From positions 1-40,036 of the IMG/VR virus record IMGVR_UViG_3300031746_000064: a DNA stretch of 40,036 bases; one strand, given 5' to 3'. The position numbers and the translations under genes were made by a program. Under the pieces are notes generated by a model. That model made no database searches. It was not told the origin of the DNA and saw only the letters and a list, made by a program, of their open reading frames with translations. Each line of letters starts with the position of its first letter. Position 1 is the stretch's first letter. This DNA comes from a virus. Below, in pieces: positions 1 through 9,748 of the stretch.

Positions 1-1451
<1,451 letters not shown>

Positions 1452-1474
1452 TATTTTTTAGAAAGGGTTTTTAA

Positions 1475-4400
1475 ATGGCTCTGATTAAGGGTTTAATAGA
1501 TGCATCTTCTGGATATGAGATATCTAATGCTGATGGTCGTTATGGTATTAAAGCATCTTCAGCTAATTATTTAATGACTTTAAATTCAGACGGCTCTTAT
1601 ATAAATTCCCCTTTATATACAGACGGTACTTATGTAAGTTCTTCTATTGGTCTTGACGTCACTGGCAGTATATTGTCATCTTCTTTTTTTAGAGATCAGA
1701 ATGGTTGGATGACTACTAAAAGTCAGTCCATTAATTTACCTGTCACTAATCAGCTCGGAGGAGGTTTTGGAGGAAGTGTTGCCCCTTTATCCTCTGGAGA
1801 CATGACTACTAATGACTTCGTAGAATTTGATGCCTCTACTAATGTTGCTAATACAGTGGCATATAACGGTTCTGTGTTTGATGGCCGGTATCTCTATCAG
1901 GTCCCTTATGGAGGGGCCTCAGCACATGGAAGAGTAATTAGGTATGATACTGCTTCATCTTTCTCTGATAGAAGTTCCTGGACTTCTTATAATGCTTCTG
2001 GTACGGGTAATGCAGATAACTCTACTGCTGTTGGTTATTTAGGGGGTTCTTTTGATGGGCGTTATGTCTATTATAGCCCTTACTGGACAGGGTCTACACG
2101 TTATGGGAATATTTTAAGATATGATACTAAAGCTTCTTTTAATAGCCCATCATCTTACTCAGTATTTGATGCCACAAAGATTAATCCTAATGCTAAAGGG
2201 TTTTATGGGATGGTGTTTGATGGTCGGTATAATTACCATGTCCCTAATTATACGGGGACCGATTATCATGGGAATATTCTGAGGTATGATACTTCCGGTA
2301 GTTTTAAGGATGTAGCATCTTATTCAGTATTTGATGCTACGACATTAGATACATCAGCTAGGGGTTTTGTTGGAGCTATTTTTGATGGTAAATACATCTA
2401 TTATTCCCCTAATAGAGTGACTGGAACAGTCCTTAATGGAAAGGTATTAAGGTATAACACACATAAGGATTTCTTGGATGCAAGTTCTTATAGTATTTTT
2501 GATTTAGGGCTAATGAATCCTTTAGCTAGAGGTTATTTTGGAGGGACTTTTGATGGCAGATTTGTTTATTTAACTCCATATTATAATGCGGCATATCATG
2601 GGAACGTAGCTCGGTATGATACCCTAAAGAATTTCAGTGATACGACTGCCTGGGAGATTTTTAATATTGCTGCACTAGGAACAGGATTTGAAGGGGCCTA
2701 TTTTGAGGGTAGATATGTTTATTTTGTTCCTTATGATAGCTCTAATTTAGTTCGATATGATACCCAGCAGAGGTTTTCAGATATTAGTTCCTGGTCCAGA
2801 TATAATGTGGTAAGAAATAGCTTTACAGGGATAAATTCAGATGGAAGATACTTGTACTTAACTCAGGCTCAGAATTACATTATAAGATTTGATACGAAGA
2901 CAGTGTTATCTTCAAATTATCCGAGTCTGGATAATTTAGCTGTAGGAGAAAATTTATATATAGACTCTTCTTCAGGGTATGTAGGATTAGGGACTAAAAC
3001 TCCTCAGGCTAAATTAGATGTTCAGGATACTACGAACCAGTTAAGATTAGGGTATAATGATTCTACTCAGGTTGTTTTTAATGCTGATTCTTTTGGCAGT
3101 CTGAATATTTCGTCTAATAATTCTCAATCAAATATTAATGTTGATAGAATGTCTGTATCAGCTACTCTTTTTAGAGATCAGAATGGTTGGATGACTACTA
3201 AAAGTCAGTCCATTAATTTACCTGTCACTAATCAGCTCGGAGGAGGTTTTGGAGGAAGTGTTGCCCCTTTATCCTCTGGAGACATGACTGCTAATGACTT
3301 CGTAGAATTTGATGCCTCTACTAATGTTGCTAATACAGCGGGATATTACGGTTCTGTATTCGATGGCCGATATCTTTACGAGGTCCCTACTACTACACCT
3401 ACAACAGCACATGGAGTAGTCATTAGGTATGATACAGCTTCTTCTTTCTCTGATAGAAGTTCCTGGACTTCTTATAATGCTAATGGATCAGGGAATGCAG
3501 ATAATTCTATGGCTGCTGGTTTTGTTGGAGGATCTTTCGATGGCCGCTATATCTATTATAGCCCTAATTATGTGACAGGAGGTCTTACTCTTCATGGGAA
3601 TATTTTAAGGTATGATACTAAAGCTCCTTTTAATAGCTCTTCTTCTTACTCAGTATTTGATGCGACAATGATTAATCCTAATGCTAAAGGGTTTTATGGA
3701 GTAGTATTTGATGGCCGGTATAATTATCATGTCCCTTATAATTTAACAAATGTCGTTTATCATGGAAATATTCTGAGGTATGATACTTCCGGGAGTTTTA
3801 AGGATGTAGCATCTTATTCAGTATTTAATGCTACGACATTAGACACTTCCGCTCAGGGTTTTTCAGGGGCAATATTTGATGGTAAATATATTTATTATGT
3901 CCCTTATATAATAACTAACGCAATTGGTAATGGGAAGGTATTAAGGTATAACACACATAAGGATTTCTTAGATACCAGTTCTTATAGTCAATTTGATTTA
4001 AGTTTAATGAATACTTTAGCTAAGGGGTATCGAGGAGGAACTTTTGACGGTAGGTTTGTATATTTTACTCCCTATTATAATTTATCTACAGCAGTTTATC
4101 ATGGGAACGTAGCTCGGTATGATACCCTAAAGAACTTTAGCGATGCCACTGCTTGGGAGATTTTTAATATTGCATCATTAGGAGTAGGTTTTAATACGGC
4201 TTATTTTGAGGGTAGGTATGTTTATTTAGCTCCTTATGATAGCTCTAATTTAGTTCGATATGATACCCAGCAGAGGTTTTCAGATATTAGTTCCTGGTCA
4301 AGATATAATGTAGTAAGATCTGGGATGGGTGCGTTAAGTTCTGATGGGAGATTTTTATATTTAACGCAGAATTTAACAGAGCAGAATTATGCTATAAGGT

Positions 4401-6370
4401 TTGACACGAAAACCTCGAAGAATTATCCGAGCCTGGATAATTTAGCTGTTGGGAAGAATTTGTATATAGACTCTTCTTCAGGGTGGGTCGATTTTGGGGC
4501 GAAGAGCCCTAGCGCTCCTGTCACGATAGATTCTACTAATAACCCTCAGTTGATGATTAGGTATAATGATACCACGACAGGTTCTTTGAGTGTTAATAAT
4601 CAGGGTAATTTAATAATATCTCATACAGGATCTACTGCCTATTTATCTACTGATATGTCTATTGGAAGAGATGTGTCTATTGGAAGAGATGTGTCTATTG
4701 GAAGAGATTTATCTATAATAGGGCATGTTAAAACACCTGTTATAATTGATTCTACAGTAAATCCTCAGTTGAGAATTGCTTATAATGATACCACGACAGG
4801 TTCTTTAACTGTCAATAGTCAGGGTAATCTACTAGTAGATTACACAGGAGATAGTGTTTATTTTTCTGAAAATGTTCAAGTAGAAGGGATAATTAGAGAT
4901 AAGAATGGGTGGTTAGATACAAATAGATTGTCAATGCGTCGGTTAAATCATAGTAGTGAGGCTTCATTAACTATAGGATTGTCTAGGTTGGAAGGAGGCT
5001 TTCAACCTGATACTGTTACTGATGGCCTTGCTTATTATAGCTGTTGTAGTAATGGACGATATGTTTATTATGGGGGTGGTTATACATGGTGGAATCCAGG
5101 ACCACAAAATTATGGGGCATTTCTTCGTTATGACACTTATAAGCCATTTGAAGCAGCTTCTTATGATTGCATTAATACAAATGTAAATGGTGAGGTTATT
5201 ACCGTTGGTATGGTGGCTACTTTAATTACAGATAGTAGTAATTTATATGGGGCAACAAGGTATACTGAGGTAACGAGGGTACAAAATCCTGGTCATATAT
5301 GGAAGTATAATACTAGGGATCCTTTTGTTAAAAACAGTTTTACTGTATATGATACCTCTAATAATATTGATGCTAGTTGTTGCGGCTATTGGGGTGCTGC
5401 AAATGATGGTAGTAACTTATATTTTGCTCCTTTTGGGTTTGATAATGCAGGTATGGCTTTAAAGTATAATCTTAAAGGAGATTTTACAGATGCTTCTTCT
5501 TGGACGAAATTTGATGTAAGTAATTTAGACGGTACTGGGAATGCTGTAGGATTTAGTGGGGCCTGCTTTGATGGCAAATATGTTTATTTTACTCCATTTA
5601 GTAGAGGAAGTCTGTTAAGATATGATACTTCAAGAGGTGTTTTTAATGATGCATCTTCCTGGCAACATTTTGACTGTTCAAATTCTTTAGGGGTTTTTAA
5701 TCTTGAGGGGGCAGTGTATGATGGTAGGTATGTTTATTATTTGCCTGGTAATATACCCCCAGATTTGCCTCCACCTTCTACTAATAAAAAAGTTCTTCGT
5801 TATGATACTGCTTTAGATTTTACATCGGTTACTTCTTATACGTCTTTTGATATTGGTATGAAAGCTTCAGGGGGTCATTTTGATGGAAGGTATTTACATG
5901 TAGCCCCAGCAAGAGATTATTGTAATGTAAAGGTGTATGACACATATCAAAGATTTGATAGTACCTCTTCTTGGATTACTGTATTTGGCGGTATTGGGGG
6001 TTATTGGGGTATATGTTCAGATGGGGTTTATATATATGTTGCCCCTAATAATTTTGATAATAGCCGTTCCAGCTTAAATAAAATAATGTATCGTTATAAG
6101 TTGACTTCTGTAAAAGAGAATTCATGGAAAAACAGTGCTATTTCAGATGAGCTGTTTATAGGCTCTTCAGGTGTAGGCATAGGGACTATAACTCCTCAAG
6201 CTAAACTAGACGTTAGTGGTAATGCTAGAATAGGGGTTGGAGGTTATAATACTGGACATCTTCTTCTTGGTAATTATCATTTCTGGGTAGATAGTACTGG
6301 TAATTTAAGAATAAATAACGGACAGCCTGCGTCAGATGCTGATGGTACTGTTGTAGGATTACAATCCTAA
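1475..6370 (+). CDS. Large repeat-containing tail-fibre / receptor-binding protein
   Basis: A 1631-residue protein starting at an ATG preceded by AGAAAGG. It is built from repeats of about 45-50 residues with the pattern G-x-x-FDGRYxYxxPY ... HGxxxRYDT ... F-D-x-S-S-W/Y, which suggests a beta-propeller or stacked beta-sheet array. Residues about 70-500 and 565-985 are an internal duplication; a third, more divergent array lies at about 1150-1530. Between them are segments of the G-x-G-T-x-T-P-Q-A-K-L-D-V type (about 505 and 1580), a motif common in phage fibre tips and chaperone-type tail proteins, and a triple DVSIGRD repeat near 1065. No transmembrane segment or enzyme motif is seen. Position after the collagen-like gene supports a role in host recognition. 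The exact fold and receptor are unknown. Confidence 0.8.
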   Translation: MALIKGLIDASSGYEISNADGRYGIKASSANYLMTLNSDGSYINSPLYTDGTYVSSSIGLDVTGSILSSSFFRDQNGWMTTKSQSINLPVTNQLGGGFGGSVAPLSSGDMTTNDFVEFDASTNVANTVAYNGSVFDGRYLYQVPYGGASAHGRVIRYDTASSFSDRSSWTSYNASGTGNADNSTAVGYLGGSFDGRYVYYSPYWTGSTRYGNILRYDTKASFNSPSSYSVFDATKINPNAKGFYGMVFDGRYNYHVPNYTGTDYHGNILRYDTSGSFKDVASYSVFDATTLDTSARGFVGAIFDGKYIYYSPNRVTGTVLNGKVLRYNTHKDFLDASSYSIFDLGLMNPLARGYFGGTFDGRFVYLTPYYNAAYHGNVARYDTLKNFSDTTAWEIFNIAALGTGFEGAYFEGRYVYFVPYDSSNLVRYDTQQRFSDISSWSRYNVVRNSFTGINSDGRYLYLTQAQNYIIRFDTKTVLSSNYPSLDNLAVGENLYIDSSSGYVGLGTKTPQAKLDVQDTTNQLRLGYNDSTQVVFNADSFGSLNISSNNSQSNINVDRMSVSATLFRDQNGWMTTKSQSINLPVTNQLGGGFGGSVAPLSSGDMTANDFVEFDASTNVANTAGYYGSVFDGRYLYEVPTTTPTTAHGVVIRYDTASSFSDRSSWTSYNANGSGNADNSMAAGFVGGSFDGRYIYYSPNYVTGGLTLHGNILRYDTKAPFNSSSSYSVFDATMINPNAKGFYGVVFDGRYNYHVPYNLTNVVYHGNILRYDTSGSFKDVASYSVFNATTLDTSAQGFSGAIFDGKYIYYVPYIITNAIGNGKVLRYNTHKDFLDTSSYSQFDLSLMNTLAKGYRGGTFDGRFVYFTPYYNLSTAVYHGNVARYDTLKNFSDATAWEIFNIASLGVGFNTAYFEGRYVYLAPYDSSNLVRYDTQQRFSDISSWSRYNVVRSGMGALSSDGRFLYLTQNLTEQNYAIRFDTKTSKNYPSLDNLAVGKNLYIDSSSGWVDFGAKSPSAPVTIDSTNNPQLMIRYNDTTTGSLSVNNQGNLIISHTGSTAYLSTDMSIGRDVSIGRDVSIGRDLSIIGHVKTPVIIDSTVNPQLRIAYNDTTTGSLTVNSQGNLLVDYTGDSVYFSENVQVEGIIRDKNGWLDTNRLSMRRLNHSSEASLTIGLSRLEGGFQPDTVTDGLAYYSCCSNGRYVYYGGGYTWWNPGPQNYGAFLRYDTYKPFEAASYDCINTNVNGEVITVGMVATLITDSSNLYGATRYTEVTRVQNPGHIWKYNTRDPFVKNSFTVYDTSNNIDASCCGYWGAANDGSNLYFAPFGFDNAGMALKYNLKGDFTDASSWTKFDVSNLDGTGNAVGFSGACFDGKYVYFTPFSRGSLLRYDTSRGVFNDASSWQHFDCSNSLGVFNLEGAVYDGRYVYYLPGNIPPDLPPPSTNKKVLRYDTALDFTSVTSYTSFDIGMKASGGHFDGRYLHVAPARDYCNVKVYDTYQRFDSTSSWITVFGGIGGYWGICSDGVYIYVAPNNFDNSRSSLNKIMYRYKLTSVKENSWKNSAISDELFIGSSGVGIGTITPQAKLDVSGNARIGVGGYNTGHLLLGNYHFWVDSTGNLRINNGQPASDADGTVVGLQS
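1686..1856 (+). repeat. Direct repeat copy 1 within tail-fibre gene
   Basis: A 171-bp segment that recurs at 3168-3338 with, by eye, a single base difference (A at 1809 against G at 3291). The offset is 1482 bp, exactly 494 codons, so the copies are in frame. Confidence 0.9.
3168..3338 (+). repeat. Direct repeat copy 2 within tail-fibre gene
   Basis: Partner of the repeat at 1686-1856. It marks the start of the second copy of the propeller-like array. The near identity at DNA level, with clear divergence further along the array, indicates recent duplication or gene conversion at this end. Confidence 0.9.
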
Positions 6371-6384
6371 AATAAAAATATTTC

Positions 6385-6413
6385 TTGACAGTAAATGTTT
6401 TTTACTATATATT
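6385..6413 (+). promoter_or_regulatory. Sigma70-type promoter before the RNA strip
   Basis: TTGACA at 6385-6390 and TATATT at 6408-6413 with a 17-bp spacer, just after the tail-fibre stop codon. It is well placed to drive the UCA tRNA and the downstream small RNAs. Confidence 0.7.
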
Positions 6414-6430
6414 TGAGGTAGATTGATAGC

Positions 6431-6443
6431 TGATCTTTGATAA
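6431..6443 (+). promoter_or_regulatory. boxA-like antitermination site
   Basis: TGATCTTTGATAA lies between the promoter at 6385 and the tRNA at 6485. It resembles the boxA element of rRNA leaders (TGTTCTTTGAAA type). Similar sequences recur near 33569, 34738, 36537 and 36730, always just before tRNA-like or gene segments of the array. Confidence 0.4.
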
Positions 6444-6484
6444 AAACGAGAGCTTTGAGCACTTATTACTTCAAGGGCATACAT

Positions 6485-6561
6485 TAACATATAGCTCAGT
6501 TGGTTAGAGCAGTTGCCTTCAAAGCAACATGTCACGGATTCAAACTCCGTTATGTGATCCA
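6485..6561 (+). tRNA. tRNA with anticodon UCA (opal suppressor)
   Basis: Complete cloverleaf: acceptor 6485-6491 with TATGTGA (one A-G mismatch), D-arm GCTC/GAGC, anticodon stem GTTGC/GCAAC with loop CTTCAAA, T-arm ACGGA-TTCAAAC-TCCGT, discriminator T and an encoded CCA (6559-6561). The anticodon TCA reads the UGA stop codon. It lacks the long extra arm and extended acceptor of tRNA-Sec and does not resemble tRNA-Trp in the stems. TGA is a normal stop codon for several genes in this window (for example 10325, 13292, 14285, 15008, 32449), so it would act as a suppressor rather than decode a sense codon. The amino acid it carries cannot be told. Confidence 0.85.
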
Positions 6562-6626
6562 AAGGTTTCGACCCTAAAAGGTCGAGATCGTTTTGCCTGT
6601 GAGACTTGTGCTCAACTCTCTCTTTA

Positions 6627-6660
6627 TATTTTGTCATGCCTTATGGCGTGTGGATTGAAA
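6627..6660 (+). repeat. CRISPR-like repeat unit 1 (type I-C-like)
   Basis: A 34-bp sequence repeated exactly at 6770-6803. Its core, 6633-6660, starts GTC, has a hairpin CATGCC-TTAT-GGCGTG and ends GTGGATTGAAA followed by C. This is the shape of type I-C CRISPR repeats (GTC + 5-bp stem + loop + GTGGATTGAAAC/T), with a slightly shorter loop. No cas genes and no regular spacers are present, so this is a solitary repeat rather than a normal array. Confidence 0.75.
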
Positions 6661-6669
6661 CGAAAATTT

Positions 6670-6745
6670 AGGTGTCTTTTACCGTAAGGGCTTACATTCA
6701 TTTCTCGGTTCGATTCCGAGTGTACCTTCCAAAACTCAGACACCT
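6670..6745 (+). ncRNA. Candidate Y RNA (short form, T-arm only)
   Basis: Closed by AGGTGTC (6670-6676) and GACACCT (6739-6745), then a T-run, so the terminal stem doubles as an intrinsic terminator. Inside are the shared motif TTTTAC...GCTTACATT, a short helix AAGG/CCTT (6686-6689 / 6725-6728), a perfect tRNA T-arm CTCGG-TTCGATT-CCGAG (6704-6720) and an AAACTC box before the closing strand. The same order of elements flanks the permuted tRNA-like RNAs at 34772 and 35120. An alternative, longer pairing uses the second GACACCT at 6841-6847 with an inner helix AGGGC/GCTCT (6687-6691 / 6827-6831). It lies 0.6 kb before the Ro60/TROVE gene, where Y RNAs are commonly encoded. A D-arm and anticodon arm are absent, so it may be a reduced or decayed copy. 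Confidence 0.55.
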
Positions 6746-6769
6746 TTTTTAAAAATTTCATGCGTTTTG

Positions 6770-6803
6770 TATTTTGTCATGCCTTATGGCGTGTGGATTG
6801 AAA
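6770..6803 (+). repeat. CRISPR-like repeat unit 2 (type I-C-like)
   Basis: Exact copy of 6627-6660, here followed by T instead of C, the usual variation at the last base of I-C repeats. The gap between the two repeats is 109 bp, about three times a normal I-C spacer, and contains the Y-RNA-like element. Both units are followed by a shared tail (AACTCAGACACCTTTT at 6734-6749 and 6836-6850), so each may give its own short transcript. Confidence 0.75.
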
Positions 6804-6857
6804 TAAATCAAGCGATATAGAAAATAGCTCTCACAACTCAGACACCTTTTATAATCT

Positions 6858-6909
6858 AAAGCCGGAAAGTAGAAATAAAAAATATTTCTTTTTTCGGCTT
6901 TTATTTTTT
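6858..6909 (+). terminator. Intrinsic terminator of the RNA strip
   Basis: AAAGCCG (6858-6864) pairs with CGGCTTT (6895-6901), with AGAAATA/TATTTCT extending the stem inside, followed by TATTTTTT. It separates the small-RNA region from the ubiquitin-like/TROVE operon. Confidence 0.75.
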
Positions 6910-6928
6910 AATCTAAAAAGTGTATAAT
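6900..6928 (+). promoter_or_regulatory. Probable promoter of the Ubl-TROVE operon
   Basis: A clear TATAAT at 6923-6928 preceded by TG, with only a weak -35 (TTTATT, 6900-6905) at 17 bp. The first gene follows 32 bp downstream with an AAAGGAG ribosome site. Confidence 0.55.
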
Positions 6929-6960
6929 ACATTAAACCTTATTTACAAAGGAGCCTGTTT

Positions 6961-7206
6961 ATGTCAGTTCATGTTATTTACAACGGTCGTACTGAAGACA
7001 TTGCCTTTGATGAAATGTTTTCTTCTGAACATCTCTCAGGCCTGGGTATCACTGGAACGGTCACTCCTCAGTCAGTCACACCTGAGCAGGTTAAAATGGC
7101 CGCTGCTCAACATTTTGATGTTGGTCTTAATGAATTCCAGGACCATTTCGTGGAAATAAATCCAAACGGTAATATCACCGTACGGCCACAGACAACTTTC
7201 GGCTAA
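6961..7206 (+). CDS. Ubiquitin-like modifier (PRTRC protein C-like)
   Basis: An 81-residue protein with a strong AAAGGAG site 7 bp before ATG. The pattern, an N-terminal beta pair, then S-V-T-P-E-Q-V-K-x-A-A-A-x-H-F, an N-E-F-x-D-H-F turn and a C-terminal strand N-G-N-I-T-V-R-P, matches the small beta-grasp PRTRC protein C family as I recall it. It ends in ...TTFG with a single C-terminal glycine, the group that an E1 enzyme would adenylate. JAB protease and E1-like genes lie in the same operon, and the TROVE gene follows 40 bp later. A role as a modifier conjugated to a protein or RNA-protein target is inferred. It could instead be a sulfur-carrier-type protein, although no sulfur-pathway gene is nearby. 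Confidence 0.65.
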   Translation: MSVHVIYNGRTEDIAFDEMFSSEHLSGLGITGTVTPQSVTPEQVKMAAAQHFDVGLNEFQDHFVEINPNGNITVRPQTTFG

Positions 7207-7246
7207 TAGCCCATATATACAAATAAAATAAGATAGGATTAATGAC

Positions 7247-8896
7247 ATGGCTACTCAAAGAACGTCCCCAGAAGAGGATATCAGAGCACAGCTCCTCAAC
7301 TCAATCTTAACCTGTCCTCACAGAGACACTGATAAGGTTGAGGAAGTCCATAAAATGGTTCAGGAAAAAGACCCTGTCTTCTATGCCCATTTTGCTTCAT
7401 GGCATAGAGATAAAGGTGAAATAAGGGATTTCAATGAGGTCTTTTGTGCCCATCTTATCACCGATCCTTATATTGAAAATAGAGAAGTCGGTCTCGGCCT
7501 TTTCCGTGACCATGTCTCTTACATGAAAGAAAGAATTACCGGTTATATTAAAGGAAAGATCGTTAAGCTAAAAAATAAAACCGGTAAAAAAATAACTGTC
7601 AAGGTTGGTAAAAAGAACAAACAAGTCGATGAGTATACTTACACCGATAAAAAAGTCGGCCTTAATAAAAACATACCTGGAGCACTCAAAAATGAAGTGG
7701 CCCAGTATCTGAGATGGCTTGAAAAGAACGATATCCGTTTTGATGCCGAAGCCCTTAAAAACGCCAAACATTTGAAATACCTCTATGCATCAAGAGGTCT
7801 TCAAATCAAGCCTTCTGAAAGAGCCCAAAAAGTACTGTTTGAAAAGAAATATCCTGAAGACAGTCGTTTAAATATCTTTAAAAAGATCACGTCAGCAAAG
7901 TCTGCCGAAGCAGCTAAACTGATTGTTGAAAACAATATACCCTACTCGATTGCTGTGGGTCTTATTGAAAAAGTCACCCCAGCTATTCTGGTAGCCCTAG
8001 TCCATGCCATGACTCCTCAGGAACTCATTGCCAATATGGCTTCCCTGAAGGAGAAAGGGGCTTATGATAATCCTGAACTGAAAACCATCATCATGACCAA
8101 ACTGGACAAGGCTAAGACAGACAAAAGAGTCACATCTTTAAAACCAAAAGAGGCTATTAAAGCCGGCAACATCAAAGATGAGGAGATTGAAAGAAAGCTG
8201 GACTCTGTGGCTGATGCCAGCATCAAAAAATCGGGCGTTATCAGAGTAGACACAGCTGTCTTTGTGGATAGATCTGGTTCAATGAGTACTGCTATTGAAA
8301 TAGGTAAAAGAGTAGCAGCTCTGATATCAGGAGCTACTGAGGCAGCGATATATGCCATAGTATTTGACAGCATGGCCGCAATGATAGAGCCAAAAGGAAC
8401 TACTCTAACTGCATGGGAAAAAGCCTTTGCACCTATCCATCCTCATGGTAATACGTCTGTAGGGTCTGCCCTTGATTTTCTTTCCAGAAGAAATATCAAA
8501 GTAGATCAAATAGTTATTATCACGGATGAGCAGGAAAACTGCCATCCTTTGTTTGTTAACGCTTATGCAGAGTATACTAAAAAGTATAATGTAACGCCTC
8601 ATGTAGTCATTATCAATATAGGCAGTTATGATTCTACTCTCAGCCAGACAATGAAAGCTGCTGGCATTGAGTTTGATTCATATAAACCTACCCAGAATGA
8701 CTATGTGGCATTGCCGGGATTACTGACTCTACTAGCCAGGAAGACTAAACTCGACCTGGTTTATGAGATCATGGATTATCCTCTGGCTACAAGAAGACCT
8801 TTTCCAGTTAATGACATGGACAGCACATTCGTGAAACTTAATAAGAAAAGGAAACCAGGAGCCCGTAAAATTATCCTGGATGTTAATTGCCCATAA
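7247..8896 (+). CDS. rsr: Ro60-like TROVE/vWA RNA-binding protein
   Basis: 549 residues, the usual size of bacterial Ro60 (Rsr). The N-terminal two thirds are helical repeats of the TROVE type, rich in Lys. The C-terminal third is a von Willebrand A domain with an intact MIDAS start D341-R-S-G-S345, a later ITDEQEN acidic loop and the usual alternating strands and helices. Ro60 is a ring that binds Y RNAs on its outer face and the ends of misfolded RNAs in its hole; in bacteria it works with ribonucleases in RNA quality control and stress. Here it is embedded between a ubiquitin-like gene and a JAB/E1 pair, and candidate Y RNAs occur upstream and in the tRNA array. The domain assignment is strong; the partnership with the Ubl genes is inferred from the operon. 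Confidence 0.88.
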   Translation: MATQRTSPEEDIRAQLLNSILTCPHRDTDKVEEVHKMVQEKDPVFYAHFASWHRDKGEIRDFNEVFCAHLITDPYIENREVGLGLFRDHVSYMKERITGYIKGKIVKLKNKTGKKITVKVGKKNKQVDEYTYTDKKVGLNKNIPGALKNEVAQYLRWLEKNDIRFDAEALKNAKHLKYLYASRGLQIKPSERAQKVLFEKKYPEDSRLNIFKKITSAKSAEAAKLIVENNIPYSIAVGLIEKVTPAILVALVHAMTPQELIANMASLKEKGAYDNPELKTIIMTKLDKAKTDKRVTSLKPKEAIKAGNIKDEEIERKLDSVADASIKKSGVIRVDTAVFVDRSGSMSTAIEIGKRVAALISGATEAAIYAIVFDSMAAMIEPKGTTLTAWEKAFAPIHPHGNTSVGSALDFLSRRNIKVDQIVIITDEQENCHPLFVNAYAEYTKKYNVTPHVVIINIGSYDSTLSQTMKAAGIEFDSYKPTQNDYVALPGLLTLLARKTKLDLVYEIMDYPLATRRPFPVNDMDSTFVKLNKKRKPGARKIILDVNCP

Positions 8897-8897
8897 A

Positions 8898-9740
8898 ATG
8901 TCTATTTTTGACCTTATAAAAAAAATAGGAGAGAAGGAACAGGCCATTACTGAAATGGAGTTCATCTCTCCTGTCTTTTCTCAGACCCGGGTAGCCACCA
9001 GAATAGAAGGTCTGTTCTACTTCCTTGACATAGCACAATCCAAACCTGGATGGTATAAAATACGGCCTATAAATACCAGACACGCCGTTATCGTAGAAGC
9101 AGCTGATTTAATGAATATAGAGACTTATCTTAAGGCCCTGGATAAAGTACGGTTGGTTTTAGCCTTTAAGAAAGACGGTGTTTATCACGCTATACCCGAT
9201 AAGGCTAATAAATATGATTTTATTTATTCTCAGCCCCTTCAGGTATATCTTTATGATGATAGCGTATCTGATTTTGATCGTGTTATAGCCCGTTACGATG
9301 GTTCTAATATCTGGTTTGAAAGACTGGACACTTCCAATGACCCAGCCAAGGCAGAGTATCTAAGAAATAGCCTGGAAAAACACTGTGACCCTAAAAACAT
9401 AAAATTTTCAGGGCTTACGTCTGAAGAAAAACTAGCCTATACTCTTCGAACTACTCTGGACAAAACGTTTTTTGAGAGTCAGAAGAAAGGCCGGCTGCAG
9501 AATGATGTGGAACATGCTGGAGGAGTTTTCGTAAAGTTCACTGAAAAATCTGACCATTACAGTGTAACTTATAAAGTAGACGGAGAACAGTTTACCAGTC
9601 ATATCTCAAAAGATCCAACTCATAAAGTAGTAACAGCCGGGCTCTGTTTGAATGGAAACGATCGGAACTTTGATTTAAAGAGTCTGGTGACGGTTATCAG
9701 AGAAGCAAAAAACCGAGATCTGATACATAAAACTATCTAG
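8898..9740 (+). CDS. Unknown protein of the Ubl-TROVE operon
   Basis: 280 residues from the ATG at 8898, one base after the TROVE stop; an upstream in-frame ATG at 8880 overlaps the TROVE end and has no better ribosome site. Two regions can be seen. Residues 1-150 are beta-rich, with F-I-S-P-V-F and F-D-R-V-I-A-R-Y-D-G motifs. A C-terminal domain (about 195-280) has the pattern A-G-L-C-L-N-G-N-D-R-N-F-D-L-K-S-L-V. It sits where an E2-like gene stands in many prokaryotic ubiquitin-like operons, but neither of its Cys-containing segments has an E2 active-site surround that I recognise. I recall similar unnamed proteins with JAB/E1 genes but cannot name the family. It could be an adaptor, substrate or divergent E2. 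Confidence 0.6.
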   Translation: MSIFDLIKKIGEKEQAITEMEFISPVFSQTRVATRIEGLFYFLDIAQSKPGWYKIRPINTRHAVIVEAADLMNIETYLKALDKVRLVLAFKKDGVYHAIPDKANKYDFIYSQPLQVYLYDDSVSDFDRVIARYDGSNIWFERLDTSNDPAKAEYLRNSLEKHCDPKNIKFSGLTSEEKLAYTLRTTLDKTFFESQKKGRLQNDVEHAGGVFVKFTEKSDHYSVTYKVDGEQFTSHISKDPTHKVVTAGLCLNGNDRNFDLKSLVTVIREAKNRDLIHKTI

Positions 9741-9748
9741 GATTTTTT

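Noticed and set aside
6485-6561. tRNA-Sec or recoded tRNA-Trp
   Set aside because: No long variable arm or extended acceptor; TGA acts as stop in many genes and TGG is used for Trp throughout.
6359-6637. Minus-strand open frame of 92 codons
   Set aside because: It lies across the tail-gene end, promoter and UCA tRNA; the tRNA explains the conserved sequence.
6627-6803. A true two-repeat CRISPR array
   Set aside because: The interval of 109 bp is not spacer length, holds a tRNA T-arm structure, and no cas gene or leader is seen.
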